From assembly GCF_008632455.1 (NCBI RefSeq), contig NZ_CP043929.1, positions 3,038,001 to 3,102,000 on the forward strand: a DNA stretch of 64,000 nt. Reading direction: 5' to 3'. Of this stretch, positions 34,528 to 43,546 are shown one piece after another. This DNA is from Methylomonas rhizoryzae (GTDB taxonomy: Bacteria > Pseudomonadota > Gammaproteobacteria > Methylococcales > Methylomonadaceae). Both the position numbers and the translations under genes were made by a program. Numbering within the stretch: the first letter of the stretch is position 1; each line of letters opens with the position of its first letter. Below the pieces are notes generated by a model. That model did not search any database, had not been told where the DNA came from, and saw only the letters and a program-made list of their open reading frames with translations.

Positions 34528-35297
34528 TGATCGATCCGCGCGCCATCGTTCATCCCAAAGCCGAATTGGCGGAAGGCGTCAAAATCGGCCCGTACTCCAT
34601 TATCGGCGCCGATGTACAAATAGACGCTGGTACCGAGGTTGGCCCGCACGTCGTGATCAACGGTCCCACCTCGATCGGCAAAGACAACAGGGTTTATCAA
34701 TTCGCCTCCATCGGCGAAGACCCGCAAGACAAAAAATACGCCCACGAAATCACCCGCTTGCAAATAGGCGACCGCAACGTCATCCGCGAATTTTGCACCA
34801 TGCACCGCGGTACCCAACAAGACCACGCTGTCACCCAAATCGGCGACGATAATTTATTCATGGCCTACACCCACGTTGCGCACGATTGCATGATAGGCGA
34901 TCAAGTCATCATGGCTAACGGTGCCTCCATCGCCGGCCACGTGCACGTCGGCGATCACGCCATACTGGGCGGCTTTACCCTGGTACATCAATTCACTCAG
35001 ATCGGCGAATACAGTTTTTCCGCCATGGGCAGCGCCATCACTCAAGACGTACCGCCCTACGTCATGGTCGGCGGCCGCCCCACCCGCCCGCACGGCATTA
35101 ATTCGGTCGGCATGGAGCGCAACGGTAAATCGCCGGAAGTGATCAGGCAAATTCGCCAAGCATATAAAATTCTTTACAAAAACAACTTGCGCCTGGAAGA
35201 CGCCATCGAAGAAATGGAAGACATGGCTGGCGAAAGCAATGAACTTTCCAATATGGTCAGTTTTTTGCGCAATGTCACGCGCGGCATCCTTAGATAA
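34527..35297 (+). CDS. lpxA: UDP-N-acetylglucosamine acyltransferase LpxA
   Basis: First enzyme of lipid A synthesis: transfers a 3-hydroxyacyl chain from ACP to UDP-GlcNAc in the cytoplasm. The 256-residue protein is a left-handed beta-helix of hexapeptide repeats (IGPYSIIGADVQIDAGTEVG and following). It contains the catalytic histidine region AYTHVAHDC and the substrate-binding GGRPTRPHGIN. The C-terminal helical domain is complete. The ATG overlaps the fabZ stop; earlier starts lie inside fabZ. lpxB, its usual partner downstream, is absent here. Confidence 0.95.
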   Translation: MIDPRAIVHPKAELAEGVKIGPYSIIGADVQIDAGTEVGPHVVINGPTSIGKDNRVYQFASIGEDPQDKKYAHEITRLQIGDRNVIREFCTMHRGTQQDHAVTQIGDDNLFMAYTHVAHDCMIGDQVIMANGASIAGHVHVGDHAILGGFTLVHQFTQIGEYSFSAMGSAITQDVPPYVMVGGRPTRPHGINSVGMERNGKSPEVIRQIRQAYKILYKNNLRLEDAIEEMEDMAGESNELSNMVSFLRNVTRGILR

Positions 35298-35865
35298 CGA
35301 AGCGCCGCTCGTCGCCGGCTTGGACGAAGTCGGCCGGGGTTGCATCGTCGGTCCGGTGATAGCCGCGGCCGTCATCCTGGACCCTGGCAAACCGATTGCC
35401 GGCTTGACCGATTCTAAAAAACTCAGCGAGCGCAAGCGCCTGATATTAGCCGAGCAAATCAAGCAATCTGCGCTGAGTTGGGCGATAGGCCGTGCCGAAG
35501 CCAGCGAAATCGACACCATCAACATCCTGCAAGCCAGTCTGCTCGCCATGTGCCGGGCTTATAAGCAACTAGGCGTCAAACCCGATCTCGCCCAAGTGGA
35601 CGGCAATAAATTACCGGCTATCGATTGCCCGGCACAAGCCATCGTCGGCGGCGATGCCTTGATTCCGGCCATCTCTGCCGCATCGATATTGGCAAAAGTA
35701 GCGCGCGACCAAGAAATGACCACCTTGGATCGCATGTTTCCCGGCTATGCGTTCAGCGTGCACAAAGGCTATCCGACGCCATCTCATCTCGGCAAACTCG
35801 CGGACCTGGGTTTAACCCCGCAACACCGGCGCAGCTATGCGCCGGTCAAAAAATTTTCGGATTAA
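35272..35865 (+). CDS. rnhB: Ribonuclease HII
   Basis: Removes ribonucleotides from DNA and RNA:DNA hybrids. The 197-residue product has the metal-binding carboxylates in GLDEVGRG (about 16-23), DSKKLSERKR and VDGNKLP, and the terminal HKGYPTPSHL segment. The start chosen overlaps the lpxA end by 26 nt; other in-frame starts lie still further inside lpxA. It is 3 nt before dnaE. Confidence 0.93.
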   Translation: MSRAASLDNEAPLVAGLDEVGRGCIVGPVIAAAVILDPGKPIAGLTDSKKLSERKRLILAEQIKQSALSWAIGRAEASEIDTINILQASLLAMCRAYKQLGVKPDLAQVDGNKLPAIDCPAQAIVGGDALIPAISAASILAKVARDQEMTTLDRMFPGYAFSVHKGYPTPSHLGKLADLGLTPQHRRSYAPVKKFSD

Positions 35866-35868
35866 CAC

Positions 35869-38800
35869 ATGGATCCCCGTTTCGTTCATTTGCGCATCCA
35901 CAGCGAATTCTCGTTGGTAGACGGAATCGTCCGCATCAAGCCGCTGATCAAAAAACTCACCGGCTTTCAAATGCCGGCAGCGGCCGTCACCGAACAATGC
36001 AACCTGTTCTCGCTGGTTAAATTTTATAAGGCCGCGCAAGCTGCCGGCATCAAAGCTATCGCCGGCGCGGACGTTTTGCTCTACAACCCGGAAGAACCGG
36101 CCAAACCCTATCGTTTGACGCTGTTGGCCCGCAACCAGCCCGGCTACGTCACGCTGACCGAATTGGTGTCCCAAGGCTATCAACAAGGCCAGCACCAAGG
36201 CATACCGATGCTGCAAAAGGCATGGTTGGCGGCCAATCATCAAGGCTTGATCGCCCTTTCCGGAGCAATGCAAGGCGACGTAGGCAGCGCGTTGTTGGCG
36301 GAAAACCGCACGCTGGCCAAAACCTGCGCCCAGTACTGGGCCAACTTGTTTCCCGATTGTTTTTATCTGGAAGTGCAACGGGTCGGCAAAGCCGACGAAG
36401 AACGCTATATCAAACTAGCGGTCGAACTGGCGATGGAACTGGATCTACCGGTCGTTGCCACCAACGATGTGCGCTTTTTGGACAAACACGATTTCGATGC
36501 CCACGAAGTGCGGGTTTGCATACACCAGGGCCGGGTTCTGGACGACGCCCGCCGCCCGCGCGATTACACCGAGCAGCAATATTTGCGCAGCCAGGAGGAA
36601 ATGGTAGAACTGTTCTCGGATCTGCCGGAAGCCCTGCAAAACAGCGTGGAGATCGCTAAACGCTGCACGGTGGAATTGCGCCTGGGGGAAAATTTCTTGC
36701 CGGACTTCGAGGTACCGGAAGGGCTGACGCTGGCCGACTATTTTAAGCAAGCCTCGCGCGCCGGCCTGGAAGAACGGCTACAGCAACACCCTCCCGTCGG
36801 TAAAGGCAGTTTCGAAGAAAATCGCCGAACTTACGACGAGCGCCTGGAAATCGAGCTGAACGTGATCGTGCAAATGGGCTTTCCCGGCTACTTCATGATC
36901 GTGGCCGACTTCATCCAGTGGGCGAAAAACAACAACATTCCGGTCGGACCGGGCCGCGGTTCCGGCGCCGGCTCATTAGTGGCCTACGCGCTCAAGATCA
37001 CCGACCTGGACCCTATCGAATTCGACTTGTTGTTCGAGCGCTTCTTGAATCCGGAGCGGGTTTCCATGCCCGACTTCGACATCGACTTTTGCATGGAACG
37101 GCGCGACGAAGTCATAGACTATGTCGCTCGCCATTACGGCCGCGACCACGTCTCGCAAATCATCACTTACGGCTCCATGGCCGCCAAAGCGGTAATACGC
37201 GACGTAGGCCGGGTGATGGGCTTTGCCTACGGCTTCGTGGATCGCTTGGCCAAGCTGATTCCGTTCGAAATCGGCATGACGCTGGAAAAAGCCTTGCAGG
37301 AAAGCGCCGAGCTTAAAGCCCAGTACGACACCGAGGAAGAAGTCAAACAACTGATAGATATGGCCCGCGCCTTGGAGGGCATTTCCCGCAACGCCGGCAA
37401 ACATGCCGGCGGCGTGGTTATTTCCCCGAGCAAGCTGACCGATTTTTCGCCCTTGTACTGCGAACAAGGCGGCGGCAACCTAGTCACTCAATTCGACAAA
37501 GACGACGTCGAAGCGGTCGGCTTGGTCAAATTCGACTTTCTGGGTTTAAGAACGTTAACCATCATCGACTGGGCGTTGCAAACCATCAACCGCCAGCGCG
37601 CCGCCAAGGGTGAAGCGCCGCTGGACATCGCGCAAATCCCCCGCGACGACGCAGCCAGTTACGAACTCTTGAAAAAGGCTCAGACCACCGCGGTATTCCA
37701 GCTCGAATCGAGCGGCATGAAAGCCTTGATCAAGAAGCTCAAGCCCGACTGTTTCGACGACATCATCGCCTTGGTGGCGCTATTTCGCCCAGGCCCTTTG
37801 GAATCCGGCATGGTGGACGACTACATCAACGTCAAACACGGAGCCAAAGCCGAATACGCCCATCCTTTGCTGGAACCCATTTTAAAACCGACTAACGGCG
37901 TCATTTTGTATCAGGAACAAGTGATGCAAATTGCCCGCGACATGGCCGGCTATACGCTGGGCGGTGCCGACATGTTGCGCCGGGCCATGGGTAAGAAAAA
38001 GCCGGAAGAAATGGCCAAACAGCGGACGATTTTCACCGAAGGCGCGGTCAAAAACCAAATCGACGAAAGCATCGCCAGCTATATCTTCGATTTGATGGAG
38101 AAATTTGCCGGCTACGGTTTCAACAAATCGCACTCGGCAGCCTATGCCTTGGTCGCCTATCAGACCGCCTGGTTGAAAGCGCATTACCCGGCCGCCTTCA
38201 TGGCTGCGGTGATGTCCTCGGACATGGACAATACCGACAAAGTGGTGGTTTTGATCGAAGAATGCCGGGAAATGAAATTAAAGATTTGTCCGCCCGATTT
38301 AAATGTTTCCGACTACCGTTTCACGGTCAACGACCAAGGCCACATCGTTTACGGCATAGGCGCCATCAAAGGTGTAGGCGAAAATGCCATCGAAGAATTA
38401 CTGAAGGAACGCAACGCGAATGGGCCGTTTTCCGGCCTATACGATTTATGCAAGCGGGTGGATTTACGCAAGGTCAATCGCCGGGTATTGGAAGCTTTAA
38501 TCCGCGCCGGTGCGCTGGACACGCTGGATGCCAACCGCGCCGCCCACATGGCGGAACTGACCACTGCGTTGCGAGTAGCCGAACAACACGGCAAGATGGC
38601 GCTGGCCGGGCAAAACGATTTATTCGGCTTAGCGGCGGATATAGACGACAGCGACAATGAAATCGACGCCTATTCCACAGTAGTCGAAGCTTGGAGCGAA
38701 AAAGAAAAGCTGGAAGCGGAAAAACAAACGCTTGGCTTGTTTTTATCCGGCCATCCGATCAACGAATATTTGCCGGAATTGAAAAATTTCACCTACGGCA

Positions 38801-39357
38801 CCTTAGGCAGCTTGGAAGTCGATGCCGGCAAAGTGCGCGGCAAAATGGAAGCCCGCGTGGCCGGCCTGGTCGTTGAAATTCGCACCCGCCAAACCAAGCA
38901 AGGCCGTATGATGGGGTTCGCCACCCTGGACGACCGTACCGGTCGCCTGGAAGTGGCCGCCTTCAGCAACGTATTCGAGCAATATCGCCATTTGCTGACT
39001 AAAGATAGCATTTTGATCGCGGAAGGTTCGCTGGCGGTAGACGATTTCAGCAACACCTTGAGAATGACTGCGGAAAAGTTGTACAGCATAGGCGAAGCCA
39101 GAGAAGCTTTCGCCCGCGCACTGGTCGTTCAATGGGACAGCCGTACCAGTGCACCCGGTTTCCTGGAACAATTCAAGCAAACCTTACAAGCCTACCGCGG
39201 CGGGCAATGCCCGGTCGTTTTGGACTATCGGACCCATGGTGCCAAAGCCAACCTGCAATTAGGCGAGGATTGGCGGGTTAGACCCAGCGACGACTTACTG
39301 GAAAAACTGCGCCGACTCTTGCCTCATTCGGCGGTGTGGCTCAAATATCGAAATTAA
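35869..39357 (+). CDS. dnaE: DNA polymerase III alpha subunit DnaE
   Basis: Replicative polymerase subunit, 1162 residues, typical for gammaproteobacteria. It opens with the PHP domain (FVHLRIHSEFSLVDGI). The polymerase core contains GPGRGSGAGSLVAYAL and the catalytic aspartates in MPDFDIDFCMERRDEV. The finger domain includes HAGGVVIS. The C-terminal OB-fold (about 970-1060, VAGLVVEIRTRQTKQGRMM) and beta-clamp-binding/tau-binding end are present. It is intact. It follows rnhB by 3 nt, probably in one transcript. Confidence 0.97.
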   Translation: MDPRFVHLRIHSEFSLVDGIVRIKPLIKKLTGFQMPAAAVTEQCNLFSLVKFYKAAQAAGIKAIAGADVLLYNPEEPAKPYRLTLLARNQPGYVTLTELVSQGYQQGQHQGIPMLQKAWLAANHQGLIALSGAMQGDVGSALLAENRTLAKTCAQYWANLFPDCFYLEVQRVGKADEERYIKLAVELAMELDLPVVATNDVRFLDKHDFDAHEVRVCIHQGRVLDDARRPRDYTEQQYLRSQEEMVELFSDLPEALQNSVEIAKRCTVELRLGENFLPDFEVPEGLTLADYFKQASRAGLEERLQQHPPVGKGSFEENRRTYDERLEIELNVIVQMGFPGYFMIVADFIQWAKNNNIPVGPGRGSGAGSLVAYALKITDLDPIEFDLLFERFLNPERVSMPDFDIDFCMERRDEVIDYVARHYGRDHVSQIITYGSMAAKAVIRDVGRVMGFAYGFVDRLAKLIPFEIGMTLEKALQESAELKAQYDTEEEVKQLIDMARALEGISRNAGKHAGGVVISPSKLTDFSPLYCEQGGGNLVTQFDKDDVEAVGLVKFDFLGLRTLTIIDWALQTINRQRAAKGEAPLDIAQIPRDDAASYELLKKAQTTAVFQLESSGMKALIKKLKPDCFDDIIALVALFRPGPLESGMVDDYINVKHGAKAEYAHPLLEPILKPTNGVILYQEQVMQIARDMAGYTLGGADMLRRAMGKKKPEEMAKQRTIFTEGAVKNQIDESIASYIFDLMEKFAGYGFNKSHSAAYALVAYQTAWLKAHYPAAFMAAVMSSDMDNTDKVVVLIEECREMKLKICPPDLNVSDYRFTVNDQGHIVYGIGAIKGVGENAIEELLKERNANGPFSGLYDLCKRVDLRKVNRRVLEALIRAGALDTLDANRAAHMAELTTALRVAEQHGKMALAGQNDLFGLAADIDDSDNEIDAYSTVVEAWSEKEKLEAEKQTLGLFLSGHPINEYLPELKNFTYGTLGSLEVDAGKVRGKMEARVAGLVVEIRTRQTKQGRMMGFATLDDRTGRLEVAAFSNVFEQYRHLLTKDSILIAEGSLAVDDFSNTLRMTAEKLYSIGEAREAFARALVVQWDSRTSAPGFLEQFKQTLQAYRGGQCPVVLDYRTHGAKANLQLGEDWRVRPSDDLLEKLRRLLPHSAVWLKYRN

Positions 39358-39463
39358 ATCCCCTTCGCCACCAAGAGCTTAGTAACAGCCATAGAAGGGC
39401 GGCTTTGCAGAAATCGCCTAAAAGCTCAGCTAAACCTGATCCGCCGAGTATATCGACTTAGTA

Positions 39464-40108
39464 TTAAGCCGATGAATGCTGCGCAGCCAACACCTTGGCA
39501 ACGGCTTGGATGATGAGTTGTGCGGTTTTCGCGCCGGCGTCGATGTGCCCCACGCTACGTTCGCCTAAAAACGACGCCCTACCTTTGGTTGCAGGCATAT
39601 CGCGGGTAGCTTCGACGCCGTCTGCCGCCACTTGGCAAAGGTGATCCAGAATAGCGTCGACGGATTTACCGGCAGAGACGTCTTGCCGCAACGCCGCCGC
39701 AACCGGCACCCATACGTCTAGCATGGTTTTCTCGCCGACATCGGCTTTTCCGCGTTGCTTGACCGCTTCTATTGCCTGTACAAAAGCGTCGGCAAAGTGG
39801 TTTAAATCGCAGTTTGAAGCCTGGCTGTGCTTGTGCAAATGGATGAACAAGGTGGCGTACAAAGAACCGGACGCTCCGCCGATAGCGGCCATGACTATCG
39901 TGCCGATTTTCTGCCATGCCGAGGGCCAATCCAATTCGGCGATTTCCTTGCGGTGTTCTTGCAAGGCCTGGATGCCGCGTTGCAGATTGAACACGTGATC
40001 GCCGTCGCCGATCGCTTGGTCCAAGGCCGTCACTTCCTCGGCGTTTTGTTGGATAACAAGCGCGACCGTATCGATCAAATCGGGAAACAATGCAGGGCTG
40101 ATAGACAT
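39464..40108 (-). CDS. dhaL: Dihydroxyacetone kinase DhaL-like subunit, orphan
   Basis: 214-residue DhaL-type nucleotide-binding subunit. The Mg-nucleotide loop IGDGDHVFNLQRG is at about 35-47, and GGASGSLYATLF and GRASFLGERSVGHIDAGA follow. In the PTS-dependent enzyme it transfers phosphate to dihydroxyacetone bound by DhaK. Neither dhaK nor dhaM is nearby, so either the partner is encoded elsewhere or the protein has another role. GGAG precedes the ATG. It is convergent with dnaE. Confidence 0.85.
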   Translation of the reverse strand: MSISPALFPDLIDTVALVIQQNAEEVTALDQAIGDGDHVFNLQRGIQALQEHRKEIAELDWPSAWQKIGTIVMAAIGGASGSLYATLFIHLHKHSQASNCDLNHFADAFVQAIEAVKQRGKADVGEKTMLDVWVPVAAALRQDVSAGKSVDAILDHLCQVAADGVEATRDMPATKGRASFLGERSVGHIDAGAKTAQLIIQAVAKVLAAQHSSA

Positions 40109-40423
40109 AAAAACTCCGGTGATTGGTAAAACAGCAGGCATGATACCGAGTTAGGACTAAATCTGGTGTACCACCTAACGATCATGAAGACCTGGCAATC
40201 GCCCCGGCAAATGAAAAGGAGTTTGGAGCGGCGCATAGTCGCGATGACGGCCTTACGAATCGCAGCTATGTGCGCCCCCCCCCCCACCATGACTTGCATA
40301 GTAACTTGAAGAAAGGCAGAGCCACTACTCTGAAATGAGATTAAGTAAACCGAATGACAGTAACATGAGAGACACCATCAATAAAGATAAAACACTTTTT
40401 GAGACTTAAGTTGGGGGGTACAT
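40109..40423. other. Intergenic boundary of the AT-rich block, with 11-C run
   Basis: Contains dispersed-repeat copy 2 and a run of 11 C at 40275-40285. Beyond about 40300 the base composition turns AT-rich and stays so to about 43.5 kb, which suggests the edge of an acquired segment. No gene is supported. Confidence 0.5.
40176..40216 (-). repeat. Dispersed 41-bp intergenic repeat, copy 2
   Basis: The reverse complement matches 23797-23837 at 36 of 41 positions. It begins 67 bp upstream of dhaL, in the gap before the oxygenase gene. Confidence 0.7.
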
Positions 40424-41296
40424 ATGCCATTGTTGGAATTGAAAGAACTAAATTCAAGATATAACTATTTTGATCCTATGCAGGCTATTGCTGCCGGAGC
40501 AAATTTTAAATCCATTTTTTTAGGTGCGGAACCTTTTCCCCATATCGTCATAGATAACTTTTTAGACATTGAGATACTTCGCCAAGTGGTCCGAGAATTT
40601 CCAATACGGCGCCCAGCTGAATTACTCGAAAGCAAATATCAGCATTTGAAAGATACATTTCAACCATCGGACATAGAATCTGCGCTGATTCGTAATCTGC
40701 TTACAGAACTAACTCAAGGCGCCATATTATCTTTTCTTACTGCTGCTACCGGAATTGAGCATCTGATTCCGGACCCTTACTTTGTTGGGGCAGGACTGCA
40801 CGAAACGCGAGCAGGTGGTTGCCTCGCAATCCACGCAGACTTTAACCTCTCTAAGCCTATGCGTATTCAGCGACGATTGAACTTAATCGTATATCTGAAT
40901 GAAAATTGGCGTGAGGATTGGGGCGGTCATTTGGAATTATGGGACCGCAAGGCAAAATGCTGCGTCAAACGTATCGCACCAATAATGAATCGAGCCGTAA
41001 TATTCCAGACTGATTTAGATAACTTTCATGGTCATCCCCAGCCGTTGGCCTGTCCAGAGAACCGTTCTCGGCGATCAATTGCGATGTACTACTTTATTGC
41101 TCCCGAAAAAGGGATTGTCTCGCTTCCTAGGCGCGCGGCGGATTTTCGCCGCACATATAACGAGAATACTTGGCCGCTATGTTCGCGCGATTGGAAACGC
41201 TGGATGACAAGCTTCGCTGTAGACATAACGCCACCCATTGTCTATAGAGCATTGCGTCATTTGGCTAAACAATTGGATGAATCCAAGGAAGGGTAG
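40424..41296 (+). CDS. 2-oxoglutarate/Fe(II)-dependent oxygenase family protein
   Basis: 290-residue protein of the prolyl-4-hydroxylase-like 2OG-Fe(II) superfamily. The iron triad is His/Asp in AIHADFNLS and the distal His in DNFHGHPQP; the 2OG-binding Arg is in RRSIAMYYF. The N-terminal segment EPFPHIVIDNFLD is typical of this branch. It probably hydroxylates a small molecule, sugar or protein; the substrate cannot be inferred. GGGGGG lies upstream of the ATG. It sits at the start of the AT-rich block before a glycosyltransferase, so EPS decoration is one option. Confidence 0.83.
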   Translation: MPLLELKELNSRYNYFDPMQAIAAGANFKSIFLGAEPFPHIVIDNFLDIEILRQVVREFPIRRPAELLESKYQHLKDTFQPSDIESALIRNLLTELTQGAILSFLTAATGIEHLIPDPYFVGAGLHETRAGGCLAIHADFNLSKPMRIQRRLNLIVYLNENWREDWGGHLELWDRKAKCCVKRIAPIMNRAVIFQTDLDNFHGHPQPLACPENRSRRSIAMYYFIAPEKGIVSLPRRAADFRRTYNENTWPLCSRDWKRWMTSFAVDITPPIVYRALRHLAKQLDESKEG

Positions 41297-41478
41297 TGTG
41301 GGCGAGGCTTGTGACAATGCTCCGGTTGAAACCACCAGTGGTTTATATAAGCCGAATGATTCATAGGTAGCCCTGGAAAAATCAGGAGGCCATCAAGGTT
41401 TGCTAAGGCTGCAGAAATCAAAACAAATGCCACCCTGATACTTCAACCAACTTCAACCCATTTTTATAACTAGAACCT

Positions 41479-41496
41479 ATAGGTGCTGATACGTAT
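41479..41496. promoter_or_regulatory. 18-bp palindrome-like operator candidate, copy 1 (weakest)
   Basis: ATAGGTG-CTGA-TACGTAT shares its left half exactly with the sites at 43465, 52157 and 52255. The right half is degenerate. Confidence 0.35.
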
Positions 41497-41556
41497 TGTC
41501 TATTCAACTTGTTAGTTGATAAAAAGAAATTCTTGCTGATGGCTGAGCGGCCCCCT

Positions 41557-41769
41557 TCAACCCACTCGACGATCCGAATTTCCGCTCTGCAATAGAGAAA
41601 AAGTCGCGAGAAATTTAACATTGGCGCTGGTTTCAATACGCTTGAAAGTCTCTCCGATACGCCAACGGCTACAGTAAAGCGCAGCGAAGTCGGCGGGGAA
41701 TAACAATAACAAAGACACCATAACAGGAGTTTTTTTGCCGGATTCCGCAAATTTGACCGAGCGCACCAA
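41557..41769 (-). pseudogene. IS4-family (DDE) transposase fragment
   Basis: A 70-residue frame contains VRSVKFAESGKKTPV, then FPADFAALYCSRWRIGETF and KRIET, the C-terminal Y(2)R(3)E region of IS4 transposases. The motif glutamate appears as Gly (RIGE where RIEE is usual). Both ends of the gene are missing and no terminal inverted repeats were identified. It marks past insertion activity in the AT-rich block. Confidence 0.65.
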
Positions 41770-41856
41770 GGAGATTTAGGGAAACACAAGGTCATTTTCA
41801 GACCTTACAGATACAAGGCAAACGCGACTAAGTAGCGTTCGGCAAATCAAATTGTT

Positions 41857-41905
41857 TTATTGAAATATCCTTTTCCATAAATAATGGCTAAGGATATTTC
41901 AATAA
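41857..41905. repeat. Perfect 16-bp inverted repeat (hairpin) upstream of glycosyltransferase
   Basis: TTATTGAAATATCCTT pairs exactly with AAGGATATTTCAATAA over a 17-nt loop that itself has CCAT/ATGG. It ends 60 bp before the glycosyltransferase start and lies beside the transposase remnant. It could be a terminator or attenuator in the leader, or an element end. Confidence 0.65.
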
Positions 41906-41965
41906 GTAGTTAACAAGCCAGTGAAATTATTGGGGTTAGAAAAATTAATTATTGGCAAACGATAA

Positions 41966-43084
41966 ATGAATTCTAAAAATGCGATAAGAAGTCCCTTCTA
42001 CAAAGTGTTGCATATCGGCCCATTCCCGCCACCCGTTGGCGGAATGGCGACTGTGATCGAAAGCTTGACCCAGGTTTTGCAGAGTTTCATTGACATTCGT
42101 ATTTTAAACAACGTCAAGACAACTCCAATTAATCGTAGTCTTATGCAAGGTATAGCAGCGCAATTAAGCTTGCTAGCGCGCCTAGTCACTCTTGGCTGGA
42201 CTTGGAAGCCGCAAATCGTACATATACATACTTGTTCGTGGTTTACTTTTTGGCGCTCTTCACTAGATGTGTTAATTGCACGTTTGCTAAGAAAACGAGT
42301 ATTACTTCATATTCATGGCGGTGAATTTAAACTTTTTCTCGAGTCCCTATCTCCTTTAAAAGCGTCTATAGCGCGGCTTATTTTTTTTCTATGCTCTAGG
42401 GTAATAGTGCTCGGTCATTCTTGGAAATTATTATTGTCTGACTGGTGCGACCCAACTAAATTAGAAATCGTACAAAATGGAACATCAATTGAAGCAAAGC
42501 AAAAATTACCGAACGACGATGTCTTTATGATTGTATGTTTTGCAAATTATGACAAAAGAAAGGGACAAGCGGATTTATTAAAAGCGGTATCGACACTCAA
42601 GGCTCAAGATAATCGCCGGATTTTAGTTGCGTTATTAGGAACGGAAACAGAAGTTGGGCAACGTCAGACCTTATTGACCTTAGCACAAGTACTCGGTTTG
42701 GCCGATAACGTGTTCATCCCCGGACCGGTTACAGGGAAAGATAAAGATGCATGGTGGATGAAGGCAAATTGTTTTTGTATACCCTCGTACAACGAATGCA
42801 TGCCTATGTCCATACTCGAAGCTATGGCAAAAGGCATACCCGTAGTCGCAACTCGTGTCGGAAGCATACCCGAGATGGTTGAGGACCAAGTGGAAGCGTT
42901 TCTTTATGAGGCGGGCGATGTTTCTTCGTTGTCTTCCTGTCTGCAACGGTTGTTAGATTACCCTGAAGTTGCCGAACGACTTGGTTGCGCAGGTAGAGAC
43001 CGGCAAATCAGAGACTTTAATATTGAACAAACTGCAAATCGGTTGCTATCCATATATACATCCATTGAAATGTCAGATATATGA
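41966..43084 (+). CDS. Glycosyltransferase family 4 (GT-B)
   Basis: 372-residue retaining GT-B glycosyltransferase. The N-terminal Rossmann half starts LHIGPFPPPVGGMATVIESL. The C-terminal half has the nucleotide-sugar EX7E-like signature region ECMPMSILEAMAKGIPVVAT and VGSIPEMV. No membrane span besides an amphipathic region near 110-140 is seen. It likely builds the EPS repeat unit on the cytoplasmic face. It is AT-rich relative to the window and lies alone between the hairpin and a MITE-like repeat. Confidence 0.88.
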   Translation: MNSKNAIRSPFYKVLHIGPFPPPVGGMATVIESLTQVLQSFIDIRILNNVKTTPINRSLMQGIAAQLSLLARLVTLGWTWKPQIVHIHTCSWFTFWRSSLDVLIARLLRKRVLLHIHGGEFKLFLESLSPLKASIARLIFFLCSRVIVLGHSWKLLLSDWCDPTKLEIVQNGTSIEAKQKLPNDDVFMIVCFANYDKRKGQADLLKAVSTLKAQDNRRILVALLGTETEVGQRQTLLTLAQVLGLADNVFIPGPVTGKDKDAWWMKANCFCIPSYNECMPMSILEAMAKGIPVVATRVGSIPEMVEDQVEAFLYEAGDVSSLSSCLQRLLDYPEVAERLGCAGRDRQIRDFNIEQTANRLLSIYTSIEMSDI

Positions 43085-43215
43085 CATAAACATCTGAAAA
43101 TTTTAATAATTTAATAAGTATAAAATATTACTGATAGATTGTTTCACAAATCCCATACCCTAATTCAGGGGGCATATACTTATTTTATAAAATATCAATC
43201 GGTTAATTAACACCT

Positions 43216-43348
43216 GAATCCGTGACTTTAAAACCCAAAACCACTACAACTCATTGAAATAAAATACGAAAACTGGTTTTTAAGATTTCACCTAAGCCGG
43301 TTTGAAAATAACCTACATTCAATGATTTATAGATGAAATCACGGATTC
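43216..43348. repeat. Nested inverted repeats, MITE-like stem-loop (133 bp)
   Basis: Outer arms GAATCCGTGA (43216-43225) and TCACGGATTC (43339-43348) are perfect complements. Inside them TCATTGAA (43251-43258) pairs with TTCAATGA (43318-43325), and AAACTGG pairs with a CCGGTTT. No ORF lies within. It resembles a small non-autonomous element or a structured RNA. The rest of 43085-43546 is AT-rich and non-coding apart from the operator candidate. Confidence 0.5.
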
Positions 43349-43464
43349 GGGCACAACCATTAATAATTTTAAAGACCGATCTATCGGCGATATTTTTGCC
43401 TGATGGCTTGATTGGAATCACCTCTTAACAGTATTACCTGCTTACTAAGCTTACAGGATGGTCT

Positions 43465-43482
43465 ATAGGTGGACGCACCTAA
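43465..43482. promoter_or_regulatory. 18-bp palindromic operator candidate, copy 2
   Basis: ATAGGTG-GACG-CACCTAA, a near-perfect inverted repeat, ends 64 bp before the start of the asparagine-synthase-like gene. It has the same layout as the perfect palindrome upstream of the response regulator gene. Confidence 0.5.
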
Positions 43483-43546
43483 ATCTTATATTATTAGTTA
43501 GTGATAATGTAGCCTTCAAATTTTTCGAATGAAAATGAGGCAACAT

